From the NCBI GenBank assembly GCA_017506865.1, contig JAFCMP010000528.1, positions 124,001 to 188,000 of the forward strand: a stretch of 64,000 nucleotides of DNA, read 5' to 3'. Shown here piece by piece: positions 33,001-45,800 of this stretch (the stretch's first letter is position 1; every line of letters starts with the position of its first letter). A program made the position numbers and the translations under genes. The notes beneath the pieces are model-generated. The model searched no databases and was not told the DNA's origin. It saw only the letters and a program-made list of their open reading frames with translations. Origin of the DNA: Tribonema minus (lineage: Eukaryota; Sar; Xanthophyceae; Tribonematales; Tribonemataceae).

Positions 33001-36000
33001 GATTATTTAGTACAGCATAAACAATATAAAGACAGAAAATTTCTGACATAATTTCGCTTACCCGCACCACAGCCGTGCATTTACTAGCCAGACCATAGCA
33101 GTTTCAGAGGCTGCAGCAAAGATGGCAAGCAAGGCAAGTGCAACAGGCTTTTTCAAGATAGTGTCAGTGTCAATTATGTGCAGTGAGAGGGTGTGAGAAG
33201 GCTTGTAACTGGTGTTCTACGCCGCTCAATCGAGTTGCTGCACAGGTAAACCATGTACAGCCTTCATATGGCCGTCTTTCTGACATCGTCTCAGCATGGA
33301 AACTGCTGCCCACAGCTGCTTAGGCCTTTGTGGGTGGACGTGGTTCTTGTGCTGTACCACAAAAAGTGACGCCACAGAGTTCCGCCCAGTGTGAACGATC
33401 TTTTGCGATTTAAAAGTGTATTGTTTACTTCAGACATACTTTTTGTTCAGATGACAGGCAATACAAGCTGCTTTGCCATGTGGTCAACCCTGCAAATGAT
33501 CCTTTCGGAACTAGACTACGGGGTTTGATGGAATGCGATGGCATCTGTTCATGTCAAGCAGTCTCAAAGCGCACATCTGAACGCAGCTGCATGCGTGCTC
33601 TCTTGCCACCATAATGCGCTTCACGAGACTAAAAAAAAAGGTGAGATTTGGCAGATGCAATCGCCCACGTTTGAGAGCATAATAGTCAAAGCGTTTGCTT
33701 ACCTTTGCAGGGTAGGCACGGCTGCCAAGCGACGCGTACCAGCATGCAGACTGCACAAACGACAAGGGCCTGAGATGGGTGTACAGACATGCAAGGAAGG
33801 TGACCAAATGTTGTGAGGTGCCATCAGAATTTTTCTGTCGATCCTGATGACAGTGCCAGTGCAGCAAAAGTGAAAGTAAAGCCTAGGGTTGAGACAGTGT
33901 TCAGCAGCACGCAGAGGGGCCAATGCAAATTACAGCTGCGTCAGGGTGTACTGTAGGGTAAAGCCCAAGCACACACGCCATGCTTGTTCGAAACTTGCAT
34001 ACAACATACCAAGATTGTCCAGTGTACTACAAATTTGCAGTCGAGCAGTGCATGTGAGACTTCACATAATTGTGTAGCGTATCGGTGCCATGTAGGACAA
34101 TTAGCAACACGCACAAGAGCACAGGAGCGAGCCTGCTCTGATGCATGTGTCCATGTCATCACCGATCATCTCAGTCCATCCCTACCAGAGTGTGCAGATC
34201 TCTGGCCCTCTTTGGTCGAGGGGCCATGTAATGCTCTGGGTGCGCACAGCAATTGCACAACAAGATCAGCAACAGTTTTGCCAAAACATATCGATGGCGC
34301 CATGGCCATGAGGCTAGCCGGGACTACATCAAACTATATGACCTACATGACGATGCACTTACCATAGCGGCTGCCACAACAACTGTTGTGCCCTGACCAT
34401 TGGCAATATATGCGGCCACCACAGATCCCACCATCAGCCCCGCAGAAACAGCCATGATAGCAAGATATGCATGCGCCAGAAGCCCCTTCGTGTAGACGTA
34501 GGCAGCGGCTAGTGGGACAGAGATCAAGAACCTGGACAAGATTGATGCAGATAGGCACGGTATGAACAGACGACTGGATTACACACAGAGAAATGGCGAT
34601 GGAGGTTGTGAGTTGAGCTACGGTACGTGCATTACAATATTAACAGACGACTGGAGTATACAGGACATGGCGATGGGATTGCGAGTTGACCTACAGTCAA
34701 TACGTGATAGCAGCTTGTACCTGTAGTACTTGCTGGCAGCGTGGAGTCTCTGAGACACTTGAATCTCTTGGGGCTTCAGTCCGCCACACCCCTTACATTG
34801 TGGTGTATGCAGAGTGTCACTTGAGATTTTGCCTACTATCGTAGCTGCGAAATACCAAGCACAGAGTACAGACGGTGTCCACATTCCGGGAATCGGACGA
34901 TGAGTTTTGTGTGGCACATGCGATGGCAAGGGGGGGCATGGCACTTCTTTGACGGCAATACAGTTTGGCATAACCTGTAAATGAATATTTCGTGAGACTC
35001 CTCCATTAGCAATGTGCCACCACCAGCTATTGCAAGGACAGGCGGCACTCTCACAGCATGACACAAGCCATGAGCATGTATCCTTGCACCGCACTTGCGT
35101 GGCACATACCCAATGGTTGTGACATGAGCAGGCCATCTGTGCTCCAGCATGTGGGCGCGCATGCCCTCCGTGCAGTTGGTCATGATGGTGACGCCACAGA
35201 CAAGCGCCAACAGGAGCAGAAGGGGGCGATGACCCTGTATACCAGAGCATCAGAAGTAACGGCGGCAGCCGTCAGTTACAGTGAGACGGCAGCAGAGTGA
35301 GGCACATGACGCTACATGAGGGTAGATAAAGTGAGCAACTGCATCCACCACGTGCCTACCACGTACATCAACACTACTTTGAACACTGAGCGGTGGTTGA
35401 CAACAGCTTAATTCCAAGCATTATACCGGTTTGCCAGCTCTGGCAAGCTAGTGATTTGTCTGAGGGAACGACAGAAGAGAGCGCCACCCCAGTTACACGA
35501 CAGACTTACACGACAGACCTTCAGCGCCAATGACTTCTGTGTCAGTGTCTAGCAATTTTTTTGGCAAGAGAAACATCCAAGCCAGCTGCAGATACCTTGG
35601 GGCCTCCAGGCAGCAGCTGTTGCTTCCAGATATTGTGCCCAAAGTGCCAATTCCAAGCTACTGCGTGGTGGCTTGCTCAGGGCTTCCCTCTACAAACAGC
35701 TCTCGGATACAGTGGACGCAGCTCTGTCACTGCTGCTGATTGGCCATGCATCAGTGCTACTTCAAGTATATGGGCCGTTGATGCAAGTGATGGTGCCCAC
35801 AATCAAGTACTGAGCACACTGGCATCAGTGAGTCTTCACAATGAACAAGATGCCATGCACAGAGTGTGTCTCGTTAGCCTGCAAAAATGGCGACCTCGTT
35901 GAAATGTAGCTGTCCGGATGCCATCTACTGCGTGGATACCAATCTTGTGCGTGAAGTCGCACTTTACTAGCACCATGAGCCAATGTTGTAAGGCAGCAAC

Positions 36001-38980
36001 AACATGGTTGAAGCTGCACCGTTTTGTAGAAATCTGCATTCACTGTCAGACCCAGTCATGGCCTCGCGTGCATGCACCGCGGTCAGCAGTACAGTTCGGA
36101 CAATATATGCTCAAGATTGTGTACCTGAAACCATGGAGCTGCTGCAGAAGAAACGTCAACTGTGAATACAGGCAACAGAATGGCCAGACATGGGAACTTG
36201 CATCAGCACCGCCGAAAAAATCATTGCATCATGAAGAACAGGAGTTGTTTGCGCCATCATTGCAGCATGAGCTGATGCCGAAAGCATTGGAAATACCTGT
36301 CAGTACAACAAAACGAGCAACTTTGCACAGTTTATGGTGGCGCGACGTCAGGAGATGAGAACCCCACATTCCGGCAGAGCCGTAGGCCTGCACTGAGCCT
36401 ATGTAACTCGTGGCATACAAGAAAGAGGGTCTGCCTAACAAAAAGGCCGCAAGGGCCACGATAGAGATTCTACATGGTTAAACAGCTGAGTGGAGACAGA
36501 TATACTTCGAAGTACTTCTTTTTTAAGTATGCTACTTACCCCTGGTATTAGTAAACATCCTGCTTTGTGTTTGCAGGCGGGCGGGCAGTAGCACAATGCT
36601 CTACCCCCGCCAGAATTCTGGGCTGGTGTGCCTTCGGGCCTTGGTCACCAAGGAAACTTGAGTACCAAAAGGACGATGCGACGTCTGCGATGGTCAAGGG
36701 CTCCTGCTACGGCATACCCTCATAATGAACTAGCTGCAAACTGGTATTGGTATGTATTGGTATTGGTATCTGCCGCTTCACTGATCATGAAGTGAAAACG
36801 TGTCATGATGAAAGTCAGAGGCAAAGTTTCAGCAGTGCTAAGGGGTGCGTTTGAGCGGTCGTATATCGCAAAAATACATTGAAAGTGCGCAACATGCATA
36901 TAATTCACAGCTGCTGCTGTTGATACATGTCTGTATACCCGTACACTTGCAGGCAAGATACTCACGTTACTGTTCCAAACTGAAGAGCAAAGATGCTTGG
37001 AACCACAAGTCCCGTACGTCACAAGTATCACACATCACTGCATGCAGATTTCTCGCCGCTGTTTGGAATGCGTACCGTCTTAAATCAACTTTCGGTCTTT
37101 GTCAACAATAAGTCATGTGCTTGTTTAATCGTTGACTAGAGCTTCTTGTGATCAGCTCTACGAGCTCACTGCTCTGACCTGAGGTTACTCGCGTGATTTG
37201 TGTATGGGTTGTATAATCAACCTCGTTGTAGAGAGCACAACGTCAACCACTGATGCATACGCTGTGGAATGCCAATGTATGCACCATTACATTTGAATTC
37301 TTGACTTTGCGATTTCGCCATTCCCAAATATCACACCTGTAAAACCTGTGATAAAGCTCCAAGCACTACAGCAGATCTGCAGACCAATGACCGCCGATAT
37401 GCCAGTGTTTTTATGCATACATGATGCATGCACACATGATGAAAGCCATCACAATTACTCACCAAGGCGAATGAATGGTGTCCTTGCGTGCTGCTGCCGT
37501 GACTCCTCACACTCCAGCAGTGGGGTTGCTGCTCCATCTGCGGCAGAACTGTCCGACACAACATTGCCCTGCACAAGCAACAAGTGATGTGTCCACTTGT
37601 GAACAGAACACCATGTACAATGTGACTGCAGCTGAAGCCGCATCATGCATAGAAGTAACATTATGAGGGCATGCAAACACTTTGCCAACTTTGGAGTCAA
37701 GGGTCCGCAAAGAGCACGGCATTTGCACTGCACTTGCTGGTTAACTGCTTGGCATTGCTTGAACCGGATTGCTTGTCGCATAGCAGCATTCATTCATAAG
37801 CGTCCAACCCGTCGCCCCCAGGGCTCTCTCCATTTTTGCTTTGTTGTTGCAAGTTCATCAGTCCACAGTTTTACGCAAATAGAATCAAGACTTGCGAACA
37901 TATGAGCCGTCACCTGCGGGGCGCACAGGTGCTGGTTCTCGTCATCGTCGCTACCGCTGGCACTCCATTCATCAAAGTGCTCTGGCCTAGCCTGCGCAAG
38001 AAGCCAAAACATGACATGAGATGCTTTGCCCCCTATGACGGTTACAGAGAGAGATGAGCGCTCTGTAGAAAGCACTGATTCAGCGTGGAGTGCACTGGCC
38101 GAGATTGTGTTGATGCATTCTCGATGTATCTGACCAGCGTGCCTCAAGTGCCGTACAAGTCCACTTGGCCCAGGTACCGGAGATTGCTCATGCACTAGTC
38201 TGGCTTGCTGTGCTGCCATATCCCATGCACTGATCATATGCTACTGGTCAAGCTTGCGCAAGCATCAACGCACTGTCAGAGTCTGACCATGGTCGGCACT
38301 GCCTACACAAACAAAGGGGCTGTCATAAGCCCCAGATGCTCGAATATCCCGAAGGTATTGCAAACATGAATCAATGCGCACTATTTCAGCAGCACTTCCA
38401 TGAAGGCAGTTGAAAGCAACGATCTCGACCAAGGTAGAACATGAGATCTGCCACTTCATTTTGCTCGTGCACTATCTGACAGCACGGCTTTGCAAATAAA
38501 GCAGCAGCAGCTGCCGCTACAAACATCAGGCCCCAAGGGTGCCGTGTGGAAGCAGCAGGCAAAGTCGTTTAGGCTGTAAGTTCGGCCAGCGCGCGGTGCG
38601 ACACTGGGCTAATTGAGAATGGTTGTCCTGGCAATCTGGCCTAGGAATGTGGCAGCCACTGCTTGTAACAATAGCAGGCATCGTAACAGTGTGTCGGAGA
38701 AATTGCTTGCGAAACGCAGCATGTCCACGCTGGCAGGGCATGTAGATAGAGCTCATCGAACAGATTACCCTCGTGCATGCCTCGTGGTAAGGAGGTGCAA
38801 GTCTCGTTGCTTCAGCGGAGCGATTGTGCCCCAGCAACAGGAGCAGCAAGCAGTTGGGCGCATCTGTGCTTGTGTTGTCGGTGAAAAACTTGAACTATGT
38901 TTATTCCGATGTCGGAGCATGAATTGCAACAACTTCAGCGCAGCATAGAAGCGCACCTTCATGTCATCCTTGGCCGCCAT
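30053..38980 (-). CDS. Uncharacterised multi-pass membrane protein (partial model)
   Basis: Exons with GT-AG borders, 5' to 3': 38,957-38,980 (MAAKDDMK), 37,914-37,991 (acidic SGSDDDENQ), 37,463-37,568 (SDSSAADGAATPLL), 36,297-36,469, 34,721-34,844, 34,363-34,531, 33,703-33,750, 33,062-33,147, 31,894-32,169 and a possible last exon 30,053-30,209. Phases match from 36,469 down to 31,894. At least one exon is missing between 37,463 and 36,469. The protein has a short acidic cytosolic-type N-terminus, then hydrophobic helices (SIVALAAFLLG, FLISVPLAAAYVY, LAIMAVSAGLMVGSVVAAY, ALALLAIFAAASETAMVWLV, VVGLVASASMLYF, ALIAVFMHAMTCV), roughly six or more spans. A PQCKGCGGLKPQE loop lies between two of them. 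I do not recognise the family; transporter or receptor are both possible. The terminal exon is the least certain part. Confidence 0.5.
31344..31705 (+). repeat. Hairpin-rich repeat R2
   Basis: Second member of the R family, aligned with R1 from the G-rich start through GTGTGCAGGACTGC, CACCAGCCACTGTTGCAGAA and GGCGGGCAGTAGCACAACGC to the GCGACGTCTGCGCTGGTCAA block. The GACGTC stem of R1 carries two changes here that both remain pairable as wobbles. It lies in or next to the 3' part of the membrane-protein gene. Confidence 0.7.
32716..32774. repeat. AT-rich palindromic tandem repeat
   Basis: Two to three imperfect copies of an ACCATATATAGAGCTCT unit. Each is close to self-complementary around AGAGCTCT or AGCGCT. 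It lies in an intron of the membrane-protein gene. Confidence 0.7.
36560..36727 (+). repeat. Hairpin-rich repeat R3 (5'-truncated)
   Basis: Third R-family member. It starts at the TTTGTGTTTGCAGGCGGGCG block and ends at the same CATAATGA as R1. The palindrome is shortened to CCTTGGTCACCAAGG. It lies in an intron of the membrane-protein gene. Confidence 0.75.
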
Positions 38981-39864
38981 GATATTATACCACCCGCAAA
39001 GCGTACGCCGTACGCCACCACCGCCAGTGGTCCCTGGTGAAGAGCTCTAGAGTGATTGAACAACTTATATTCTGGTTCAATAAAAAAAAAAGAAGAGCTT
39101 GTTTGTGTGCGCGCGTGCTGATCATGAGGAGGAGATTTGACAAAAAGATGTTGCTGTTGTCAGGCCCAGCACGGGTTTTAGAGTGCTTCAGAGTGTAGGA
39201 GGAAACATTGGGGCTGTTGTACAGCCCATCACATGTCACTTGCTTAACTGGCTCCTGGACTTTGCTAGGTTGACAAGGGCACACCTTCAAGAATCCAATC
39301 TTTGCCATCTTTGCTGCACTGCAGTGCATGCACGGACTAATGATCGATATTGCTGTCGACACGCATCATGAGATCCAGACTCACATTGCCAGCGCCTCCA
39401 ATATGACTGAGCGCAGCGGTGGTCTGAAGTATACTTCTTTGCAGTAAATCGTCAGTATGCCATGGTCTGACCCTCATTCCGGATGATGGGAGAAGGGGGG
39501 GATGAGCATACCCAAGGTGTTCAAATGGTGCAACAAAAGTCACTCACAGCAACTGGCAAAGGCACAAGACAGAGGAGCAGGCAATGCACGGGATACAGCA
39601 GTGTATTCAGGAGCATTGTGGTAGGTCCAGGACATTCGGATCAACCCTCATCAAGCGCTGGCAAACTCACTCGCTGAGCTACACAGGAAATCTGCCAACA
39701 AGCTACGCCATGTTGCTACTCTGGCACGCACACCCAAAGTAGCAGTCCATTTCACCAGCGGGGCCCACAGAGCACTGGTCACCATTGCTGAAAGGTTGTC
39801 AATCCGTTTGCTGGCAATTACAACTGTGCGTCATGTGTACTGACAGCATTCTTGCCCGCAGTGC
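38981..39864. other. Gap between two minus-strand genes
   Basis: This holds the 3' untranslated region of the HSP90 gene, with a TGTAA signal on the minus strand at 39,818-39,822, and the upstream region of the membrane-protein gene. No exon is seen. Confidence 0.5.
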
Positions 39865-42800
39865 CTAGAGCTCATCGGTGCCTGTCTCCTCCTCCTCTTC
39901 GTCCAAAACAGGTTGCTGGCCAGATTGGAACTGCGCGTACAGCTCATCCAGGTCTGGCTCAGCATCAACAGCCTTCTCCTCCTCAGCTTCCTCTTCCTGC
40001 ACCAATGTAAAACGCCACACAAATCAGCACGGGGCACAATCACTCGAGGTTCTTCGCATGATGTGGCATGCACTGCATCAGTGCAAACCCTGCCATTCAT
40101 CCCACCCATTTTCTCACCATCCTGCTTTTTTGCATACACTCCACTCTGTGCATTGCTCCAACCCATGTTGGACTTACAGAATATGGAGTGTGAGACCGGC
40201 ACATCAGATGTAAAGAAGACTGCACTCGTTGCATAAAAATAAGAAGTTCACTCCTGGGCCATAAACAGAGCACACATAGGTTGAAATTATGCAGCAGGAC
40301 TTTTTCAAGTTGCCCTCTTCATCATGAGTGTTGACTGTGCTCAACTTGACTCTCATGATAATTCCACCTATACTTCCAGATGATTTCCAGTCCAGGCTGA
40401 CAACAAAAAAACAGCCTCAAACAAATCAGGTACCTTGCTCAAAACACTGCAGACGTGTGACAGGTATGATAAAATGGCTTCAATATCAAGGCTACATACT
40501 GACCTCCTCATCTGGCTCAGCTTCTGGCAGCAGGTCCAGAGACTCCACCTTCAGTGTTTGTCCCAGTACCCTGAAGGAGTGCACACGCAGCACAAGCACC
40601 GGTTAGCGTGAAGTGGCGCAAAAACTGACTCATTGAAATGCTCGTGTCCATGCGCAGCCACGGGCAACAACCAGGTGGCATACCCGTGCTGCTATGATCC
40701 AACCATCATCATGCTGAAACCTAATGCCTGCAAAAATCTAATGCACGTTTGATCAGTCATGCTATCGCAGCAGATTTATACTAGTGCGCCTAGGACTGCA
40801 CACAAGTAGGCAAGCTGAAAGTGTGATGTCGATCCACACCTGTACATGCGTGAGCTGAATGAGCCCGCATCCTCCATGGTGAAACCGCTGGCGGCCATTG
40901 CTGTGTCATACAGTAGCCATGCAAGGTCCTCGGCTTCAGCAGACTCCTTGTCCTTGCTGTCGCCGACGAGCGTGTTCAGCTTGGCCACGATGGGGTGGCG
41001 AGGGTTGATCTCCTGCGATACGCACATAATACAGAGCAGAGGTTGATGAATGAGAGCGCATGTATATCACGAGCCCCAGTGACATGACAACCAGTGTTCA
41101 ATCGAGTACATGAAGGTGGTGAGGGGCGCCCATAAGGTATGGTCAAATAGTAAGCCACAAGTACAGCGTGGAAGCGCTTGGTGTACCTGTCCCCACAACT
41201 GCACAGGGCAAAAAAAAGTTTCCCATCACTCACCATGCTGCGCTGAGAAAATCGTGCTGTGACAGTTTCATCTGAGAAGGTCTGTGACTTGAGGATGCGC
41301 TCCATGTTGGCCGTGTAGCCATATTGAGGCGTCACAATGAGGCAGGGAGCTGTGCCGCCGTGCTGTCCAACAATGACCTGTGGGTATGGTTCAACAAGGC
41401 GGTAACACATAACGAGTGAGTATCATGCATGTTTTGAGGGTCTCGTCTCAGCAGAATAGTGCAAGACGCATTTGCCCGCTTCGTCACAGAATAGTTTCTG
41501 GAACACAGCATAGGCAGCATATGTTCTCAGTGAATGTGAGTCCCAAGATACCTCTGCGGTGCACTTCAAATGTCTTTGAGTATCCAAGCCACCCTTGGCC
41601 TACTTGTACCTCATCAAGTCAACGAGTCATATGAGTGCGTTTGATGTGATGTCTAAGACCACAGAGACAAAACACGCTCAGGAGCACAAGATGATGTGGT
41701 GATGATGATGAAACAGGACCTTACCTTGGCAATCTTCCCATCGTACAGCGTCTTGAGGTACTCAGTGAGAGGCTTGTACTCTGCCTTGTAGTGCTTGTCA
41801 AGTGCCTTGACGCGCTTGTCGTCCTCATCGCCAATCTTGATACCCTCCTTTGAAGCCGCCACTATCTTCTTGTCCTCAAAGGTGGTGGCATGCTGTACGC
41901 AGTACTCGTCGGTGGGATCAGTGATGTAGATGATCTCAATGTCCTTGGCCTTGAGCTTCTCAGCAAAGGGGGACTTCTCCACTGCAGCCATGTTCTCGCC
42001 GCTGACGTAGAAGATGTTCTTCTGGAAGTCCTTCATGCGTGAGACGTACTCCTGCAGGCTGGTCCACTTGCCATTGCTCTTGGACGTCTTGAACCGCAGC
42101 AGCTTGAGCAGCTTGCTGCGCAATCAACCGCACGTGGAACAGCAGCAAATGTGACGAAATGACTTCGCTGGTGGTGTGATACTATGAAGTACATGCATGA
42201 TATCTGCACATGCACACTTGCACAACCTGATGCTCGCCACTAGATTGGAATACATACTTCACTACTTCTAGTCGTTTTCATGTCATTCGGCAAACATGAT
42301 GTTGAGTGTTTTTGCAAAGGCAGAATTCCTGGTTCCTTGATAGGTTCGACATCCTGTAGGCAGATACCCTGGTTAGTGTTATGTGAGCTCTAAGAGGCAA
42401 TTGCAGCAGTGGCAGCTGCAACACGGACAACAACAAGCGATGATGCGGCCACAGCGCTTCAAGACTGACAACAAAACAATCATTAAGTATGTCACATGCA
42501 GAATTCAAGTGCGCTGGGCAAACTAACATGAACAGTATTGGTGCAGCGCCAGCAAGGATAAGAACACTGAAACAAAGATAGCTGCGAAACTGAGCAAAGC
42601 ACGCAGTGCTGAAACAGAACATGGGCAACATCCCTCAGGCAGCTATCATGTTATGACCGTGCCAAACTCACCTTCTATTGGCGATGTCCTCAATGACGCC
42701 CATCTTGATGTTGCGCCCAAACTCATCCCAGAACTTGATGTACTTGTCCTCCTGGCACAAGGTCACACAGATCGAGGAGGTTGACATTGAAAATTAGAAC

Positions 42801-45800
42801 AGTGCATGCTGTGCATGCTAAGAAACCTCAAGCACAGTCTTGTACATGCTTGAGTCAACAAGCAGCTTCCATGTAAGCAGTACCTGTGTCAAGGGTGATC
42901 ACAATGACTTGGGCATTGCACCCTGCCAGCTCTTGTAGAGCCCAAGGATGTTGTCCAGTTCTTGTTGCATCTACCAAAAGACTCCGCAGGCATCGGCAAT
43001 GTCAGCTTGAGCACTTTCATGATAATGTATGTTTCATACAAATGCGCCGCGTCATCCGTCTAGGTAAGTGACAACAACTCCCTCGCCACACCTACTGAAA
43101 TGCGCCGATGACTATGTGTTGCTTTATACTTCGAAGTACTTCATCAGTACTTTCTAGTGTGATGAGGCGTTTGTTTGAAACATATTCTCATACAAGCCTG
43201 CGCTCAGTGCATCTTTCAATGCCAGGCAACCAAGGATACATTGATGCACTTCTAATATTTGGCCGTCCATGATTAACAACCAGTGGCTGTCAATGGGGCT
43301 TTGAACCCATGCCCACAAAGACATGAATTCGCTGAACCTGGAGTCTACATAGCATGAACGTTTTGGGTCCAATCCAGGTTACAAGCAGTGTACAGTGACG
43401 GCTACGATATAAGAGCGCTCCATATAAGAGCGGTCACAGTATAAGAGCGGTCTGACGGCTGAACACGGATCTGGTCGATATAAGAGCGGTTTGAAGCAGC
43501 GGGGCAGACCGCTCTTATATTGTGGCCACCTACCACTAGCCGCCTCATAAATGATGCTGGAACAGCGGCTTTTGCGCGATATTCAACAACGCTCACGCGT
43601 GTATCAATCAGTCTCGGTGTATAGCGCACGGTGCGGTTGCTTCCGGCTTAATATGTTAGCCAACTTCAATTGTTGGCACACTAACCCTACTTATATACTT
43701 CAAACCCTAGGTTTAGGGGTAGGGCTAGACCAGGGTAGGGTCAGCCTAGGGCTAGGTCTAACCCTAGTTAAGCCCAAGGACGATATAAGAGCGGTCACGG
43801 TATAAGAGCGGTGAAGTTGGCGGGACAGACCCGCTCTTATATCGTAGCTGTTGCTGTATCCCATCGCCCACCAAGCAATAAGCCCGCCAAGCTATGAGTA
43901 CTGTAATGTCAAACAATTCTGGTAGTTCCTTGTTACACACCTTGTCATCCAGGTCCTGCCCATCTGCCTCCTCGCCATCCTTCTTCTCCTCAGCGTCCTG
44001 CAGATGATCAGATGGCAAGCGGGCGCTCAAATGCATGAGTATTTGGTAAAACTGTTTGTATGCGGTCAATGCCAGTTCTCACAGACCAGCAAGGGTTGCT
44101 AAGTGAGCCAGACACAATTCTGATGGAAGTTCCAACATGAACGCAAGGTGCTGCTGAGAAACCATGCTGCTAAAACGGTAGCTTGACACTCCGTGAGACA
44201 GCATGCTGAACCCACATTCATGAATTGCGTAATTGTCGAGTTTATACACACACACGTACATGCAGTATCTGAAGCATGGCACTCGCCGTGTGCACTGACT
44301 GACCTTTGCCTTCTCCTCAGACGCCTTGATGCTCTCCTCAGACATCTTCTTGAGGACATCCAGTGTCTTGCGCACCAGCTTCTTGCCAATGACCTGCAGC
44401 GCCTTGTGCTGCTGAAGAGTCTCGCGGCTGACGTTGAGGGGAAGGGCATCGCTGTCTACCACACCGCGCACAAAGTTCAGGTACCTGCATGGCAATGAAC
44501 AAGCATTGTGCGGATTGCACGGAGATGTCATTGGCATGACATACAACCCACAAAGTCAATGGTGCAGGTATTTGAGGTACGTCATGACATCAGTACAGAT
44601 GCAACACATTGACCAGGGATCACAATCACAAATAAGGCCTGTGGTGTCACAAAATAGACAGCACCGTGTCGCGGATAATTGACGAGTACACTTTTTCTTT
44701 TCACAGTGTTGTGTGTCGCGCCATGATCAACTACACGTCACCAGTATGTAGAGCATATCTGTAAACAGATGAGAAACAGAAATGACACATTCGTCTGATT
44801 CAGTGAGCTTACAATACGTCAACGTACGTACCTGGGCAGCAGGTCCTCAAAGTCATCCTTGATGAGCACCTTGCGCACGTACAGCTTGAGGCCGGCAGGC
44901 GATTCATAGTACTTGTTGTAGTGGTCGAAGGCCGCTGCGGATGGGATGAAGAGGATGGACTTGAACTCCACGTCTCCTTCCGCCTTGAAGTGTGTCCATG
45001 TGAGCGCATCGCTGTAGTCCTTGGAGATGGCCTTGTAGAAGGACTGGTACTCCGCATCGGTGACGTCCTTGCTTGCGCGCGCCCAAATGGCGGTGCTCTC
45101 GTTGACGCGCTGCCATTCCTTCACCTACAATATATCAATCAAGTCATGAAGAGAAGATTAAGGCTCCTGTCATTTGCTGATTCGTCCATTATTTAACAAT
45201 AGAAGTACATGTTTGACACAAACGCTGCCTTATCAAGTACCAATCTACCATAAGCGTACAGACGCATATACAGGCCCCAGGTCATCCAGATGTGATGATG
45301 CACAGCACATGCCATGTTAAGAGACACCCAATACCCAAGCTGGATTTTCGTGGCCTTCCGCCCACAGGTGGATTACCTTGACAGTTTTGGTCTTGCCCTT
45401 GGGCTCATCCTCTGCTGCGGCATCCTCCTCCTCCTCCTCCTCCTGTGAAGAATTTCAGACCCAGGCTTTAATCAGCTGAACGAAGTCATCTGTCATCTGA
45501 CTTTGCAGCACCAGGACGAGGCAGCATGCATGCCAATTCTGTTATGCGATGCTGTTGCAAGCAGCAATGTCCTGTACAACATGGTGAGTCGGTAGTCAGC
45601 ACCACACCAGCTGCGCCCAGCCTATGTACCGACTCACAGCTGTGCCCACCTCACTATACATGTACAGCGCAACATGCATTTTGAAAAATCATTACGAACA
45701 ACAGTCTGCTGTGCCATATTTGCATGAATTCCGACCTTCCTTGCATGTTAGTAGTTGTAGTGGATGCCCTTATCTCATTGAACAAAGACATCCCTTTTCA

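Noticed and set aside
37339..37378. Small exon of the membrane-protein gene
   Set aside because: In the phase required by the preceding exon it hits a stop after two codons.
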